Assembly (NCBI GenBank): GCA_963723965.1
Contig: CAVRSV010000012.1
Span: 496,001 to 560,000, forward strand
Direction of reading: 5' to 3'
Length of the DNA: 64,000 nt
From: JARRKC01 sp963723965
GTDB taxonomy: Bacteria; Acidobacteriota; UBA6911; RPQK01; JAPXNP01
Shown: positions 42,703 to 52,141 of the stretch, piece after piece
Position numbering within the stretch: the first letter of the stretch is position 1
Layout: each line of letters opens with the position of its first letter
Translations under genes and position numbers: made by a program
The notes under the pieces: generated by a model
The model's input: only the letters and a program-made list of their open reading frames with translations
The model's database searches: none
Told to the model about the DNA's origin: nothing

Positions 42703-43253
42703 TCTCGGGTCTCCCTCGCCGTCAATCTCTGCCGCAGCAGCTCTTTGCCTCTCTTCAGGCGCAGTCCGACTGCAGAGACCGTCAAGTCGAGCGCCGCGGC
42801 AATGTCGCTGTACGACATGTCATGGGCATACTTCAGAACCAGTACCGCTCGATAGCCCGCGGGCAGCGCAGCGAGAGTCCGGCGGAGACGCTCCTGTCGA
42901 TCTTCTTGGCCCGTCGAGCGATCCACCCACGAAATGCCGGGATCTCCACGATCTTCCGGTTCCTCCTCCATCGGTTCCTCTTTGCCCCGGTTCAAAGCGC
43001 GCAGAGTGTCGATGGCACAGTTGGCGGCGATGCGTAACAGGAGCGGCCGGAGGGGTCTTGCAGGATCGATTCGGGGGCGCATCCGATGAATCCGGAGGAA
43101 AGTCTCCTGAACCACATCTTCGGCTGCCGCATCGTTCTGCAGGACCCTCATTGCCAACCAGTAGACCTCATGACAGGCCGCACTGAAGATGTCGCGGAAG
43201 GCCCCGTCGTCCCCCTTGACCCATCGCTCGACCGCGACGTCATTCAACTCCAT
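42699..43253 (-). CDS. ECF-family RNA polymerase sigma factor
   Basis: The 184-residue protein has sigma-70 region 2 (FRDIFSAACHEVYWLAMRVLQNDAAAEDVVQETFLRIH, residues about 18-60) and region 4 (RLRRTLAALPAGYRAVLVLKYAHDMSYSDIAAALDLTVSAVGLRLKRGKELL). Region 3 is absent, as in all ECF sigmas. ATG 43253 begins the operon, followed by the overlapping anti-sigma and a small membrane protein. A membrane-linked stress response is likely. The signal is unknown. Confidence 0.93.
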   Translation of the reverse strand: MELNDVAVERWVKGDDGAFRDIFSAACHEVYWLAMRVLQNDAAAEDVVQETFLRIHRMRPRIDPARPLRPLLLRIAANCAIDTLRALNRGKEEPMEEEPEDRGDPGISWVDRSTGQEDRQERLRRTLAALPAGYRAVLVLKYAHDMSYSDIAAALDLTVSAVGLRLKRGKELLRQRLTARETRE

Positions 43254-43375
43254 TTCGCTCCCATCCCTTTCCGTACTACGAAGGAAAGTCCGGGAAACTT
43301 ACATGAAGAGGTCAAGCCGCCTTCTTTACCCCTTCCTCCCGCTGGGTTAAGCTCGGCCGCAAAGGAGAATCTGCG

Positions 43376-45475
43376 ATGAAGGCCGACGATCGAATCCGAG
43401 TCACGAAATGGCTTGCCCTGCTCCTCTGTACTCTGGCGGGCGCCCCGCTGCTGGCGCAAGATCCTCCTTGGACGGCGCCCGTGCGCGGTTCCTGGGTCCA
43501 GACCGGCTCCGCCGCCCCCGGGGACGTGATCCTGGCGGATCAGGGCGCGGGGTGCGAAATCGTCGTCGGTTCCGGTGAGAACTCGATCGTCCGTCAGGCG
43601 GCAGCGTTTCTGGCCGGCGACATCGAGGCGATCAGCGGATACCGGCCCGCGATCGTCGATGAGCCAACCGGCGGCCGCGTCGGCATCCGGCTCGTCACCC
43701 TGGGGCTGGGTGAGGCGCCGGCCGGGATCGATGCGGATGTGATGCAGGGCCAATGGGAGGCTTACCGGGTTTTGACCGACGGCAACACCGTCTGGCTCGT
43801 CGGATCGGATCCGCGCGGGACCGCATTTGCGTCCTACACGCTCTCGGAGCGGCTGGGCATCGATCCGCTCTACCATTGGACCGGCTACGTCCCGCAGCAT
43901 CACGACCCGCTGGTGCTCAAGGCCACGGACTTTTCCCAGGGGCCGCCGACCTTCCGCTTTCGCGGATTCTTCCACGACGACGAGGACATCCTGCCCCGGC
44001 CTTTCGACGAACACGACTATCCGTCGCAGATCGGCGACGTCGCGCTCGAGTGGTACAAGAAATTCTTCGAGACGGCCCTGCGCCTGCGCATGAACATGGT
44101 GGCTCCCTACACGCGGGCGCACCGGCGCTTCGAGGTGCAGAAACTGGGCAGCGACTGGGGTCTCTACTACACCTCCCATCATTATGACATCCTGGTCTCC
44201 AACCCCTGGGGCCTCGAGCGATTCAACCTGGCCGAAGAACGGGGAGTCCGGCCCGAATGGAACTGGTTCACCAACAAAGCCGGCATGCTCAAGTTCTGGC
44301 GCGGCGGGGTCGAGGAGAACCGGAGTATCGACGTCATCTGGCCGGTGGGCATGCGCGGTACCGCCGACCGCCCCTACATCTTCCCTCCGGGAATCACCGA
44401 TGCCGACAAGGCGCGGGTCTTCCGCGAGGCCATCCAGGACCAGGTCAACATGGTCAAGGAACTTCTCCCCGAGGGGAAGACGCCCCTGTTCCATTTCACC
44501 ATGTACACGGAGATGCTCGACCAGTACCTGCGCAATCCGGATGCCTTCGATCTTCCGGACGACGTGATCATCGTCTGGCCCGACGACAACAACGGGCACA
44601 TGCGCGGACTGCCCAGGACGCTCGGCCGCTGGAAGCACGGCGTCTACTATCACCTGGCCTATCTCGGCGGGAACCTGAGCAAACAGAACACCCACATTGT
44701 CGCCCCGGCGACGGTGGCCGAGGAATTCGGCAAGATCGTCCAGGCGGGCGCCACCGAGTTCATGCTGGTCAATGTCTCCGAGCTGCGCGAGTACGTGATG
44801 GGCGCGCGCATGCTGGCCGACATCACCTGGAACGCCCCGACCGCTCTCGACTCGCCGGACGCGGCCGATCGCTTCGTCGGTTGGTGGAGCCGGGAGTACT
44901 TCGGAGACCGCGCGGCGGACGCCGCCAAGGCCGTCTACCGGCAGTACTATGAGCTGCTGGACACGCCCGACAAACTCTGGCTGGCCTCCAACGCCATCCA
45001 GGAGTTCCTGGACCAGCTCTATGCGAGGGTGGCCGGCCAATCGTCATCGTCTCCGGATGCGGACACCGTGGCGCTGCTGGAGTCGCGAGGGCCCAGACTG
45101 GCCGCCGCGCTCGCCGCCGGCGACAAGGCGAAGCAGCTCATGACCCCGGAGCAGCAGCAGTACTTCACGGAGAACGCCGAACTCGGCTTTCAGATCGCGG
45201 AGCGGCAGAACCGAGCAGCCCGCAAGCTGGCCGAAGCCCTCGAGGCGACGGACGATGCCCGCATGTGGGCGTTGGCGCGTGAAGCCCGGGCTCCTCTCGA
45301 ACAGCTGGAGACGGAGATGCACTGGGCGGAGCATCCGCCCTTCGTCACCTGGTATCGGGAGTCCTGGATTCGCACGGAATTCTCACACAACAACCCACAT
45401 CGGGCGTACAACGAGCTGCGAGCGTTCCTCACCGGCCAGGGCCGCAACCGCCCCGTTCGCCCGACCCGGCGTTGA
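43376..45475 (+). CDS. GH115 family alpha-glucuronidase-like glycoside hydrolase
   Basis: GH115 enzymes remove 4-O-methyl-glucuronic acid from internal or terminal positions of xylan. The 699-residue product has a signal peptide ending LAGAPLLAQ and then WLVGSDPRGTAFASYTLSERLG, FRFRGFFHDDEDILP, TSHHYDILV, WFTNKAGMLKFWRGGVEENRS and WPVGMRGTADRP, all in family order. It is shorter at the C-terminus than the usual 800-1000 residues, with loss of the terminal beta-sandwich. AAAGGAG precedes ATG 43376, and a TAAGCT box at 43348-43353 gives a short leader. It fits the CE15 and CE1-type enzymes for glucuronoxylan. Confidence 0.85.
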   Translation: MKADDRIRVTKWLALLLCTLAGAPLLAQDPPWTAPVRGSWVQTGSAAPGDVILADQGAGCEIVVGSGENSIVRQAAAFLAGDIEAISGYRPAIVDEPTGGRVGIRLVTLGLGEAPAGIDADVMQGQWEAYRVLTDGNTVWLVGSDPRGTAFASYTLSERLGIDPLYHWTGYVPQHHDPLVLKATDFSQGPPTFRFRGFFHDDEDILPRPFDEHDYPSQIGDVALEWYKKFFETALRLRMNMVAPYTRAHRRFEVQKLGSDWGLYYTSHHYDILVSNPWGLERFNLAEERGVRPEWNWFTNKAGMLKFWRGGVEENRSIDVIWPVGMRGTADRPYIFPPGITDADKARVFREAIQDQVNMVKELLPEGKTPLFHFTMYTEMLDQYLRNPDAFDLPDDVIIVWPDDNNGHMRGLPRTLGRWKHGVYYHLAYLGGNLSKQNTHIVAPATVAEEFGKIVQAGATEFMLVNVSELREYVMGARMLADITWNAPTALDSPDAADRFVGWWSREYFGDRAADAAKAVYRQYYELLDTPDKLWLASNAIQEFLDQLYARVAGQSSSSPDADTVALLESRGPRLAAALAAGDKAKQLMTPEQQQYFTENAELGFQIAERQNRAARKLAEALEATDDARMWALAREARAPLEQLETEMHWAEHPPFVTWYRESWIRTEFSHNNPHRAYNELRAFLTGQGRNRPVRPTRR

Positions 45476-45573
45476 CCCATTTGTTCGGGGCGAGCAAAGC
45501 CGGGGAGTCCGTTTTGGATGGCCATGCTGTTGATGAGACAGTGGTTTGAACTCTGTAGCTGAACGGAGGAGAT

Positions 45574-46704
45574 ATGCCAAAGCCCCTTGCAGTCGTCCTG
45601 GTTGCTTTGTTCTCGATTCCCGTCTGGGGCTTCTCCCAGACCGGTGAGCCGCCCGAGGGCTCCCGGCCCGCGACGACGAACGTCCGCGGTGCGGAATACC
45701 CCCGCGTCCTGCCCGACCTTCGGGTCATCTTCCAGATCAAGGCGCCGGATGCCCGCAGCGTCCAGATCGACCTCGGCAAGATCTACGACATGAAGCGGAA
45801 CGCCGAGGGAGTCTGGACGGTCACAACGGAACCACAGGGGACGGGTTTTCATTACTACACTCTGGTCGTCGACGGAGTTCGGGTGGCGGATCCCGCAAGC
45901 GAATCTTTCTATGGAATGGGTCGGATGGCCAGCGGAATCGAGATTCCCTATGGAGATCGGGACGACTACGAGGTGAAGGCCGTTCCCCACGGTGACGTCC
46001 GCATGCAGCGGTACTACTCGACGACGACCGATCGGTGGCGCCGCTTCTTCATCTACACGCCGCCCGGATACGATCGCGCCGACTCGACCCGGTTTCCGGT
46101 TCTGTACATCATCCACGGCGGCGGTGAGGACGCTCGAGGCTGGGCGCAGCAGGGACGCACGGACATCATCCTCGACAACCTCATTGCCTCGGGTAAGGCC
46201 AAGCCCATGCTGATCGCCATGGTCGATGCCAACATCGGCGGAAACATGCGGGACATGGCCATGGAGATCTTCAAGAACGAACTGCTGAACGACATCATCC
46301 CGTTCGTCGAGAAGAATTACCGTGTCCTGGCGAATCGCGAGAACCGGGCGCTGGCAGGTCTTTCAATGGGAGGACTCCATACACTCTACACGGGGATCAA
46401 GCATACGGACGTCTTCGGTGCACTGGGAGTCTTCAGTTCGGGCTGGCTGCCGTTTCAGCAGGAGACCGCCGACGAATATTACGCGTACCTCGAGCAGAAC
46501 CGGGACACCATCAACCAACGCCTGAAGCCCTTCTTCCTGTCTCAGGGAGGCCGCGAAGACATCGCCTGGGAGAACAACCAGAAGATGCTGAAACGGTTCG
46601 ACGAGATCGGGATTCACTACGAGTACTACGAATATCCCGGTGGGCACACGTGGCCGGTCTGGCGCGACAATCTCCGAAAACTGGCTCCGGAGCTCTTCCG
46701 TTGA
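45574..46704 (+). CDS. Secreted esterase (CE1/feruloyl esterase-like) with N-terminal E-set domain
   Basis: The 376-residue product has a signal peptide (LAVVLVALFSIPVWGFSQ), a CBM48-like immunoglobulin fold (VIFQIKAPDARSVQIDLG to FHYYTLVVDGVRVADP, residues about 50-135), then an esterase-D-type domain with the nucleophile in AGLSMGGLHTLY and the His in YPGGHTWPVWR. GERRED-like acids are in GGREDIAWENNQ. This order is the one used by arabinoxylan-active feruloyl or acetyl esterases. GGAGGAG precedes ATG 45574. It lies 98 nt after GH115 and is probably in the same operon. Confidence 0.87.
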   Translation: MPKPLAVVLVALFSIPVWGFSQTGEPPEGSRPATTNVRGAEYPRVLPDLRVIFQIKAPDARSVQIDLGKIYDMKRNAEGVWTVTTEPQGTGFHYYTLVVDGVRVADPASESFYGMGRMASGIEIPYGDRDDYEVKAVPHGDVRMQRYYSTTTDRWRRFFIYTPPGYDRADSTRFPVLYIIHGGGEDARGWAQQGRTDIILDNLIASGKAKPMLIAMVDANIGGNMRDMAMEIFKNELLNDIIPFVEKNYRVLANRENRALAGLSMGGLHTLYTGIKHTDVFGALGVFSSGWLPFQQETADEYYAYLEQNRDTINQRLKPFFLSQGGREDIAWENNQKMLKRFDEIGIHYEYYEYPGGHTWPVWRDNLRKLAPELFR

Positions 46705-46724
46705 GTGCCGACTCCCGGCCCCGG

Positions 46725-48593
46725 CTAAAAAGGCCTCACCGGCATACTGGCGAGCTGATTGGGACGGGTCTGGAGTACCGTCGCGGCCGTGCGTCCCGTG
46801 GCTGAGACCTTGAGAAGACCGCGGAAATTCGTGAAGTCGACCGGAGTCTGCCAGTCGAACTGGTCGACGTAGATGGCCTGCTGGCCGCCCGGCGCCAAGT
46901 CGACGGGCGCGGCCGTGGCCACCAGGACGCCCGGAGAGGAGTACAGCTCGGCGTTCAGCGTTGTCTCGGAATCCGACAGATTCGAGACGGCCACACCGGT
47001 GTTCAGCCCGCGGGACCGGTCGGTCTGCATCGGAGCCGTAAAGCCGCCGTCCTGGGCGACGCTGTTGCCGACTCCGGCCAGGCCGAAAGACCCTCCAAAC
47101 GCGATGACCCCGGAGATGGCCGACGACACCTCGACGCGGGCCGAGCCGACGACCACGTCACCGTCACCGTCGGTTCGGAGACTCCGAACGCCGTTGGCCG
47201 GGATGGTGGTCTCGTATCGCCCGCTGTACTGGGTCCCCGGAATCGTGATCTGATCACCGGAGACATCGAAGGGGAGATCGGCCCCGTTGGTGTCTCGCAG
47301 GAGCAGGGCAACGGTCTCTTCCTCGCTTCCCGTATTGGTCAGAATGAGCTCGCTCGACAGTCCTTGTCCGTCGGCGAACTGAGCGAAATTCAGGTAGCTG
47401 CCGATGGTGATGAGTCCCACGGTGAGGGTGGCCCCCGGGGTCTGCTGACTCTTCACCGACTGGGGTTGGGAGTCGGTGCGGGGTATCACGAACGAACCAC
47501 CCACCAGATACTTCGTGGAACTCAGGTTCGTCACGGCGAACCACGACGACTGGTCCAGGGTCCCGTGCAAGCGGGAAGTCGAGACGCTCCCGTTCGGGGA
47601 CACATGGGCCTGCAGGATGCGGTTGTCCGGCGTGGGGAAGATGATGTTGCTGTCCGTTCCCCGAGAGTCCTCCTGCAGCAGGATACTGAGGGAAGGAATG
47701 GTGGCCAGGAGTTCGTTGAAAATGGAGACGGGCTTCGCGTAGTTGAGGGTCCCGTCCGTCATATTGAGGGACCAGGCCTGGACCGCCGAATCACTTGGGC
47801 CGGCGCGATAATAGAAACCGCCGTACAAGCGTGTCCCCATCTCCACGAACTTACTTCGAGTCAGGCCGAACGAGGGGGACGAGACTCCGTGCAGAGGCAC
47901 GGTCAGCTGAAGGCTCCCGTTGAAGTCCAGCTTGTGTAGGTCGTACTGAAAGCCGTCGGTCATGGATTGGGAGGCTGCAAACCAGAGGGCGTCGTCACCC
48001 GCGCAGAGGACCGACTCGACGGCCCCGGAATTGGCATCCTGGTACACTCCGCTGCTCGGAAAAGTAAATTCCTTGCTCCAGCTGCCTCCGGAGCTCAGTT
48101 TCCAGAAATCGTAGTTCCCGAGGGATGCGCGGAAGGTGGCGGCCCAGGTGTCGGAGGAATTGACTGAGAAGGTTGCGTGGGAATAGCCGTCCCCGGGCAC
48201 TTCACTCGTCGTCCATTGACTGTTCTCGAAGCAGCTGATGCTCGCCTTGGAGCCGTTCATGAAGCTAAAGCACGGGGCATGCATCACCGTCCCAAGATTG
48301 AAGCAATTACCCTGGCACAGGGTCTGACTCGAGGGATTGGTCAGGAATCCGTCGTTGACATCCCCCCAAAAGACACTGACCGTATTCTGTCCACTGCCTC
48401 CGGAAATGTTCGCCACGGCCTGGAGGTTCCCCATACTCAACAACTCGGTTTCGTACGGATATGCATCAGCGAGGGTCACATAGCCCCTCTGTACCGACTC
48501 GATTCCTTGCGGGCCGTCACAGGGACAATGACTGTAGCCGGCAACCGAAAGCAACGAGAGACCACCCACCAACCAGATACGAAACCGTGACAT
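46725..48593 (-). CDS. Large secreted protein of unknown function with C-terminal repeat-like module
   Basis: The 622-residue product has a signal peptide (MSRFRIWLVGGLSLLSVAGYS) and Cys pairs near its N-terminus. The middle is beta-rich and propeller-like, without catalytic motifs. The last 200 residues (LNFAQFADGQGLSSELILTNTG to LKVSATGRTAATVLQTRP) are a module seen in many acidobacterial exported proteins that may be an adhesion or sorting domain. AGGAGG precedes the ATG at 48593. Its role is unknown. Confidence 0.7.
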   Translation of the reverse strand: MSRFRIWLVGGLSLLSVAGYSHCPCDGPQGIESVQRGYVTLADAYPYETELLSMGNLQAVANISGGSGQNTVSVFWGDVNDGFLTNPSSQTLCQGNCFNLGTVMHAPCFSFMNGSKASISCFENSQWTTSEVPGDGYSHATFSVNSSDTWAATFRASLGNYDFWKLSSGGSWSKEFTFPSSGVYQDANSGAVESVLCAGDDALWFAASQSMTDGFQYDLHKLDFNGSLQLTVPLHGVSSPSFGLTRSKFVEMGTRLYGGFYYRAGPSDSAVQAWSLNMTDGTLNYAKPVSIFNELLATIPSLSILLQEDSRGTDSNIIFPTPDNRILQAHVSPNGSVSTSRLHGTLDQSSWFAVTNLSSTKYLVGGSFVIPRTDSQPQSVKSQQTPGATLTVGLITIGSYLNFAQFADGQGLSSELILTNTGSEEETVALLLRDTNGADLPFDVSGDQITIPGTQYSGRYETTIPANGVRSLRTDGDGDVVVGSARVEVSSAISGVIAFGGSFGLAGVGNSVAQDGGFTAPMQTDRSRGLNTGVAVSNLSDSETTLNAELYSSPGVLVATAAPVDLAPGGQQAIYVDQFDWQTPVDFTNFRGLLKVSATGRTAATVLQTRPNQLASMPVRPF

Positions 48594-48687
48594 CCGATTT
48601 TCCTCCTTTGGGAACGAACGAGGACATGCTTGCTGAAAAGCAGGTAAATATTTGCGTCGATTCTATCTCCCGCACATGAAATGTCAA

Positions 48688-48704
48688 TAATAAAAGTTTT
48701 ATTA
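48688..48704. promoter_or_regulatory. AT-rich perfect palindrome
   Basis: TAATAAAA-G-TTTTATTA is a perfect 17 bp palindrome about 95 bp upstream of the large secreted protein gene. It may be an operator or an intrinsic DNA bend site; it has no G/C stem and so is not a terminator. Confidence 0.35.
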
Positions 48705-48885
48705 ACATCCACAACACCGAACCGACGAAGAGGGCTCATGACTCAAGTGGATCTCGACCGTCACCGAAGCAAGATCTGTTCTGCCCGTGATTCTTCGGAT
48801 ACGTGTCAGACCGTGAGAATTGCTTTTGCTGGCAACCGGTCACGATCGGATTGCGTGCGTGTCACCGATGTGCCGTCCTCAATTA

Positions 48886-48903
48886 AACTAGTGTAGACTA
48901 GTT
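48886..48903. promoter_or_regulatory. Palindromic operator of the second VapBC module
   Basis: AACTAGT-gtag-ACTAGTT is a perfect 7-4-7 inverted repeat that ends 13 bp before the antitoxin ATG. GGAGGAG follows at once. It is placed as an autoregulatory operator over the promoter. Confidence 0.65.
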
Positions 48904-48916
48904 GGAGGAGTTTGCT

Positions 48917-49168
48917 ATGGAGACTGTCGGAGCGTTCGAGGCCAAAACACACCTGTCGGCCCTGCTCGAGCGGGTGGCAAAGGGCGAAAGGATCACGATC
49001 ACACGACACGGGGTACCGACGGCAATGCTGGTGCCGGTAGAGGCGGCCGGGGGCTCGGTCAGGCTCAGCCACAAGGAGATCGTCGAGGGCCTGCACGAGC
49101 TTCGCAAGCAAGTCAAGGCGGAAGGGATGAGCGTGCGAGAGATGGTCGAGGAAGGACGTCGATTTTGA
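48917..49168 (+). CDS. Phd/YefM-like antitoxin (VapB)
   Basis: The 83-residue protein has the Phd/YefM DNA-binding start (VGAFEAKTHLSALLERVAKGERITITRHGVPTAMLVP), then a charged tail that should bind the toxin. ATG 48917 has GGAGGAG about 9 nt upstream; the earlier ATG 48902 lies inside the operator. It overlaps the toxin start by 4 nt. Confidence 0.88.
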   Translation: METVGAFEAKTHLSALLERVAKGERITITRHGVPTAMLVPVEAAGGSVRLSHKEIVEGLHELRKQVKAEGMSVREMVEEGRRF

Positions 49169-49581
49169 CGGGCGTCGTGGTCGATGCGTCCGTGGTCCTG
49201 GCCTGGGGATTTCCGGATGAGGGGAACGCCTATGCCGACGGCGTCCTCGATGGCCTCGAGGGGCAGGCTCTCGTTGTGCCGGAACTCTGGGTCCTGGAAA
49301 TCGTCAATGCCCTGCTCGTGGGCGAGCGCCGCAAGCGGATCCGACAGGCACAGGTCCGGCGCTTCCTGACCCTGCTGGACGGACTGAACATCGTCGAGAA
49401 TCACCAGGGAGTCGAGAACGCGCTTCACAGTCTGCTGCCACTTGGGCGCGAGCATGGCCTCTCGGCCTATGACACGGCCTATTTGGATCTGGCCATCCGG
49501 GAGGGGCTTCCCCTGGCGACCCTGGAGGAGTCACTCAGGAAAGCCGCCAAGACAGCCGGCGTTGCGATCTTTCGAGAATGA
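49165..49581 (+). CDS. VapC-family PIN-domain toxin
   Basis: The 138-residue product has the PIN acids: Asp7 (VVVDASVVLAW), Glu in VLEIVNALLV and Asp in SAYDTAYLDLA. The fourth position, usually Asp in PLATLD, reads PLATLEESL, a conservative change to Glu. The start is TTG 49165 overlapping the antitoxin stop. It is a second TA module in the window, of a different antitoxin class than the first. Confidence 0.88.
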   Translation: MTGVVVDASVVLAWGFPDEGNAYADGVLDGLEGQALVVPELWVLEIVNALLVGERRKRIRQAQVRRFLTLLDGLNIVENHQGVENALHSLLPLGREHGLSAYDTAYLDLAIREGLPLATLEESLRKAAKTAGVAIFRE

Positions 49582-49707
49582 GCGGATCGCGGGCAGATCG
49601 AGTGCGCGAGCTGCCGGATGATTCTCACGCCCCCGTCCAGTCTGTTCGCTCGCAGGCAACCTCATTGGACCCACGGATCCCGTCGGTCCCAGGCCGTCCC
49701 AAGATTT

Positions 49708-51792
49708 CTACTTCTCCCCCTTCACGTACTTGCCGTACCAGGCCAGGTAGCGCTCCAGGCGGTCCTTCAGGTAGCTCGGAGTGCGGATCCCGTGGTGCTC
49801 GCCGGGGTAAACGACCAGTTCGGTCTTTCGGCCGAGGGCGCGCAGGGACTGGTACATGTGCTCCGATCCGATGATGGGGACGTTCCAGTCGAGCGCTCCA
49901 CCCATGTAGAGCGTCGGGGTGGTGATCTTCTCCACGTTGTAGAAGGGGAAGGAGATCCTCTCCCAGACCTCCCGGTTGCGCCAGGGCAACCCCAGCTCGG
50001 CCACGTACTCCCTCTGGTAATGGTCGTGACCCCAATGGGCCGTCCACAGCGCTCCGCCGGCGCCGGAGATGGCGGCCTTGAAGCGCGTCGTCGTGGCGAT
50101 GACGTAGTTGGTCATCATGCCGCCGTACGACCAGCCGCCGACCCCGAGGCGGTCCGGGTCTACGTAGCCCTGTGCGACGGCGTAGTCGACGCCGGCCAGA
50201 ACGTCCTGGACATCCTTGTTGCCCCAGTCGGCGAAGATGGCGCGCGAGAATTCCTGACCGTAGCCCGATGAACCGCGCGGATTCACCAGGATGACGACAT
50301 AGCCGTTGGCAGCGAAGAGCTGGACTTCGAACATGAAGCTCTTGCTGAACTGGGAAACCGGTCCGCCGTGAATCCGGAGCAGGGCCGGATATTTCAGCTC
50401 GGGGGAGAAGGCCGGCGGCTTGACGATGAATCCTTCGATCGGAGTGCCGTCGGCGCTCTGGAAATGGATTTCCTCCATGTTGGAGAGGCGGACCTCGTTC
50501 AGGAACTTGTCGTTGACCGTGGTCAGACGGCGAAGTGCCTCCGTTCCCTGAACAAAGATCTCACCCGGGAGGCCCGGATCGGTGATCAACGCGGCGACGG
50601 CGCCGTCTTTCCCTATTGTGAAATCCTGAACGGTCCGCGGACCGTCGATGACGTGGGTAACATCTCCTCCGGCTGCCGGAGCCTGGGCCAGGAACTGCTC
50701 CCCGCTGTCCTCGAGCAGGAAGTAGACCGAGGCGCTGTCGGGTGAAAACTCGGGTCCGCGGACATTGCGGTCGAGCGCTTCTGTGATCAAAAGAGGCGTC
50801 CCGGGAGCTCCCCCCGGGGTCGGAGCCGGTATAACGGCCAGGTGATTCGTGGAATACCAGAGCAGTTCCGGGTGGATGCTCGTAACATAGGCGATCCTCT
50901 TGCCGTCGGGGCTCCAGGCCGGCTGGCTGTCCGAACCGGGATTGGTGGTCACCTGGATGAGGGTCGCGCCCTTGTCCGGGTTGTCGGCCGCGACCACCCA
51001 GATGTTGGAATCGTAATTGGCATCGGGCTCCTCGGTCCGGTTGCTGACGAAGGCCAGGAACCGGCCGTCGGGAGACCAGACCGGCTGCTGATCGTCATAG
51101 TCTCCGGAAGTGATCTGGGTGAGCTTTTTGCTCGCAATGTCGAAGACGTACAGATGCGTCCGGCGATGATCGAGGTAACCCTGGTAGTCGCGTTTGAACT
51201 GCAGGCGGTCGATGACGGCGGGCGGTGGTGTCTTGGGACGTATCGACCGGACTCCCTGTTCCCGCCGCTTCTCGGACTCCACCTGCTCCGGGGTGGGATC
51301 CTGGATCAGCAGGACCAGCCGGGTGCTGTCGGGGGACCAGTCGAAGGACTGAACGCCCTGCATGACCTCGGTCAACTCCCGGCCTTCCCCGCCTCTTCGG
51401 TCGAGAAGCCAGACCTGGGTCCTGGCGCGCTCGCCGTTGTTGCCTCCCTCGGAGCGGGCGGAGAGGAAAGCGAGGTACTTGCCGTCCGGAGAGAAGCGAG
51501 GCCGCGATGCGGAGGTGCCTTCGAGGGTCATGGGGAGTGCTTCACCGCCTTCGACGGGAATCATCCACAGTCGGTTTTCGGACTTCTCTTCCTTCAGATC
51601 AGTCGTGCCGACGGTGTAGGCCAGCCACTTGCCGTCAGGGCTGATCTGGGGATCCCCGACACGCTTGATCTGAAACAGGTCGTCCACGGTCAGGTTTCTC
51701 TTTTGCGATTCCGCCGGTTGCCCTTGCGCTGCGAAGGCGACCGGGACCCACAGGGCAAGCAGAACAACGTGAAATGCTGCCAGGCGCTTCAT
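49708..51792 (-). CDS. S9 family prolyl oligopeptidase-like serine peptidase
   Basis: The 694-residue product has a signal peptide (MKRLAAFHVVLLALWVPVAFAAQ), an N-terminal seven-blade propeller with TolB-like blades (PQISPDGKWLAYTVG, PRFSPDGKYLAFLS, PVWSPDGRFLAFVS, PAWSPDGKRIAYV), then an alpha/beta-hydrolase domain with Ser in GGWSYGGMMTNYV, Asp in GALDWNVPI and His in GEHHGIRTP. It acts on short peptides in the periplasm. ATG 51792 has GGGGAG upstream; the frame extends to 51852. Confidence 0.93.
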   Translation of the reverse strand: MKRLAAFHVVLLALWVPVAFAAQGQPAESQKRNLTVDDLFQIKRVGDPQISPDGKWLAYTVGTTDLKEEKSENRLWMIPVEGGEALPMTLEGTSASRPRFSPDGKYLAFLSARSEGGNNGERARTQVWLLDRRGGEGRELTEVMQGVQSFDWSPDSTRLVLLIQDPTPEQVESEKRREQGVRSIRPKTPPPAVIDRLQFKRDYQGYLDHRRTHLYVFDIASKKLTQITSGDYDDQQPVWSPDGRFLAFVSNRTEEPDANYDSNIWVVAADNPDKGATLIQVTTNPGSDSQPAWSPDGKRIAYVTSIHPELLWYSTNHLAVIPAPTPGGAPGTPLLITEALDRNVRGPEFSPDSASVYFLLEDSGEQFLAQAPAAGGDVTHVIDGPRTVQDFTIGKDGAVAALITDPGLPGEIFVQGTEALRRLTTVNDKFLNEVRLSNMEEIHFQSADGTPIEGFIVKPPAFSPELKYPALLRIHGGPVSQFSKSFMFEVQLFAANGYVVILVNPRGSSGYGQEFSRAIFADWGNKDVQDVLAGVDYAVAQGYVDPDRLGVGGWSYGGMMTNYVIATTTRFKAAISGAGGALWTAHWGHDHYQREYVAELGLPWRNREVWERISFPFYNVEKITTPTLYMGGALDWNVPIIGSEHMYQSLRALGRKTELVVYPGEHHGIRTPSYLKDRLERYLAWYGKYVKGEK

Positions 51793-52141
51793 GTCAAATC
51801 TCCCCACTGAATGATCTTCATTTGAATGTGCAATCCCGGCGGAGCATACCATGGCCGCCCGGAGTTTTCCTGGGGGCGGTCGAGACTCATGGGGCCACGG
51901 GGTGGTTCGACGAAGGAGGCATCCCCGTCTTTGAAGCCGTCGCCGGTGGGTCGCACAGCCTCTCCGCCGAGGGTCCGGCTCTCATCTACTCAGACTTCTG
52001 TCTGCACTGGACTTAGTGCACGAATTAAAGATAGGATCGATGATTGGGGGTCAGGATTTTCTTATGTTTTCTGTGCCATCTGAACCAATGACACGCTCCC
52101 GCCATCCAGAGAATTGAAGTGATCGATCGGAGGCTGCAACC
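51793..52141. other. Divergent intergenic region
   Basis: The 349 bp between the S9 peptidase and the PEGA gene has no credible gene. It contains a short inverted repeat (tgcactggacttagtgca, about 52001) and an AT-rich stretch at about 52020-52075 that may carry the promoter of the plus-strand pair. Confidence 0.4.

Larger units (their letters stand above)
48594..48916. other. AT-rich divergent intergenic region
   Basis: This 323 bp gap between divergent genes is unusually AT-rich for the window and contains a 17 bp perfect palindrome (48688) and the operator-like repeat of the VapBC module (48886). The region likely holds both promoters. No gene is convincing within it. Confidence 0.6.

Noticed and set aside
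43244..45040. Minus-strand 598-codon frame
   Set aside because: Antisense of the GH115 gene, which has a signal peptide, ribosome-binding site and clear family motifs.
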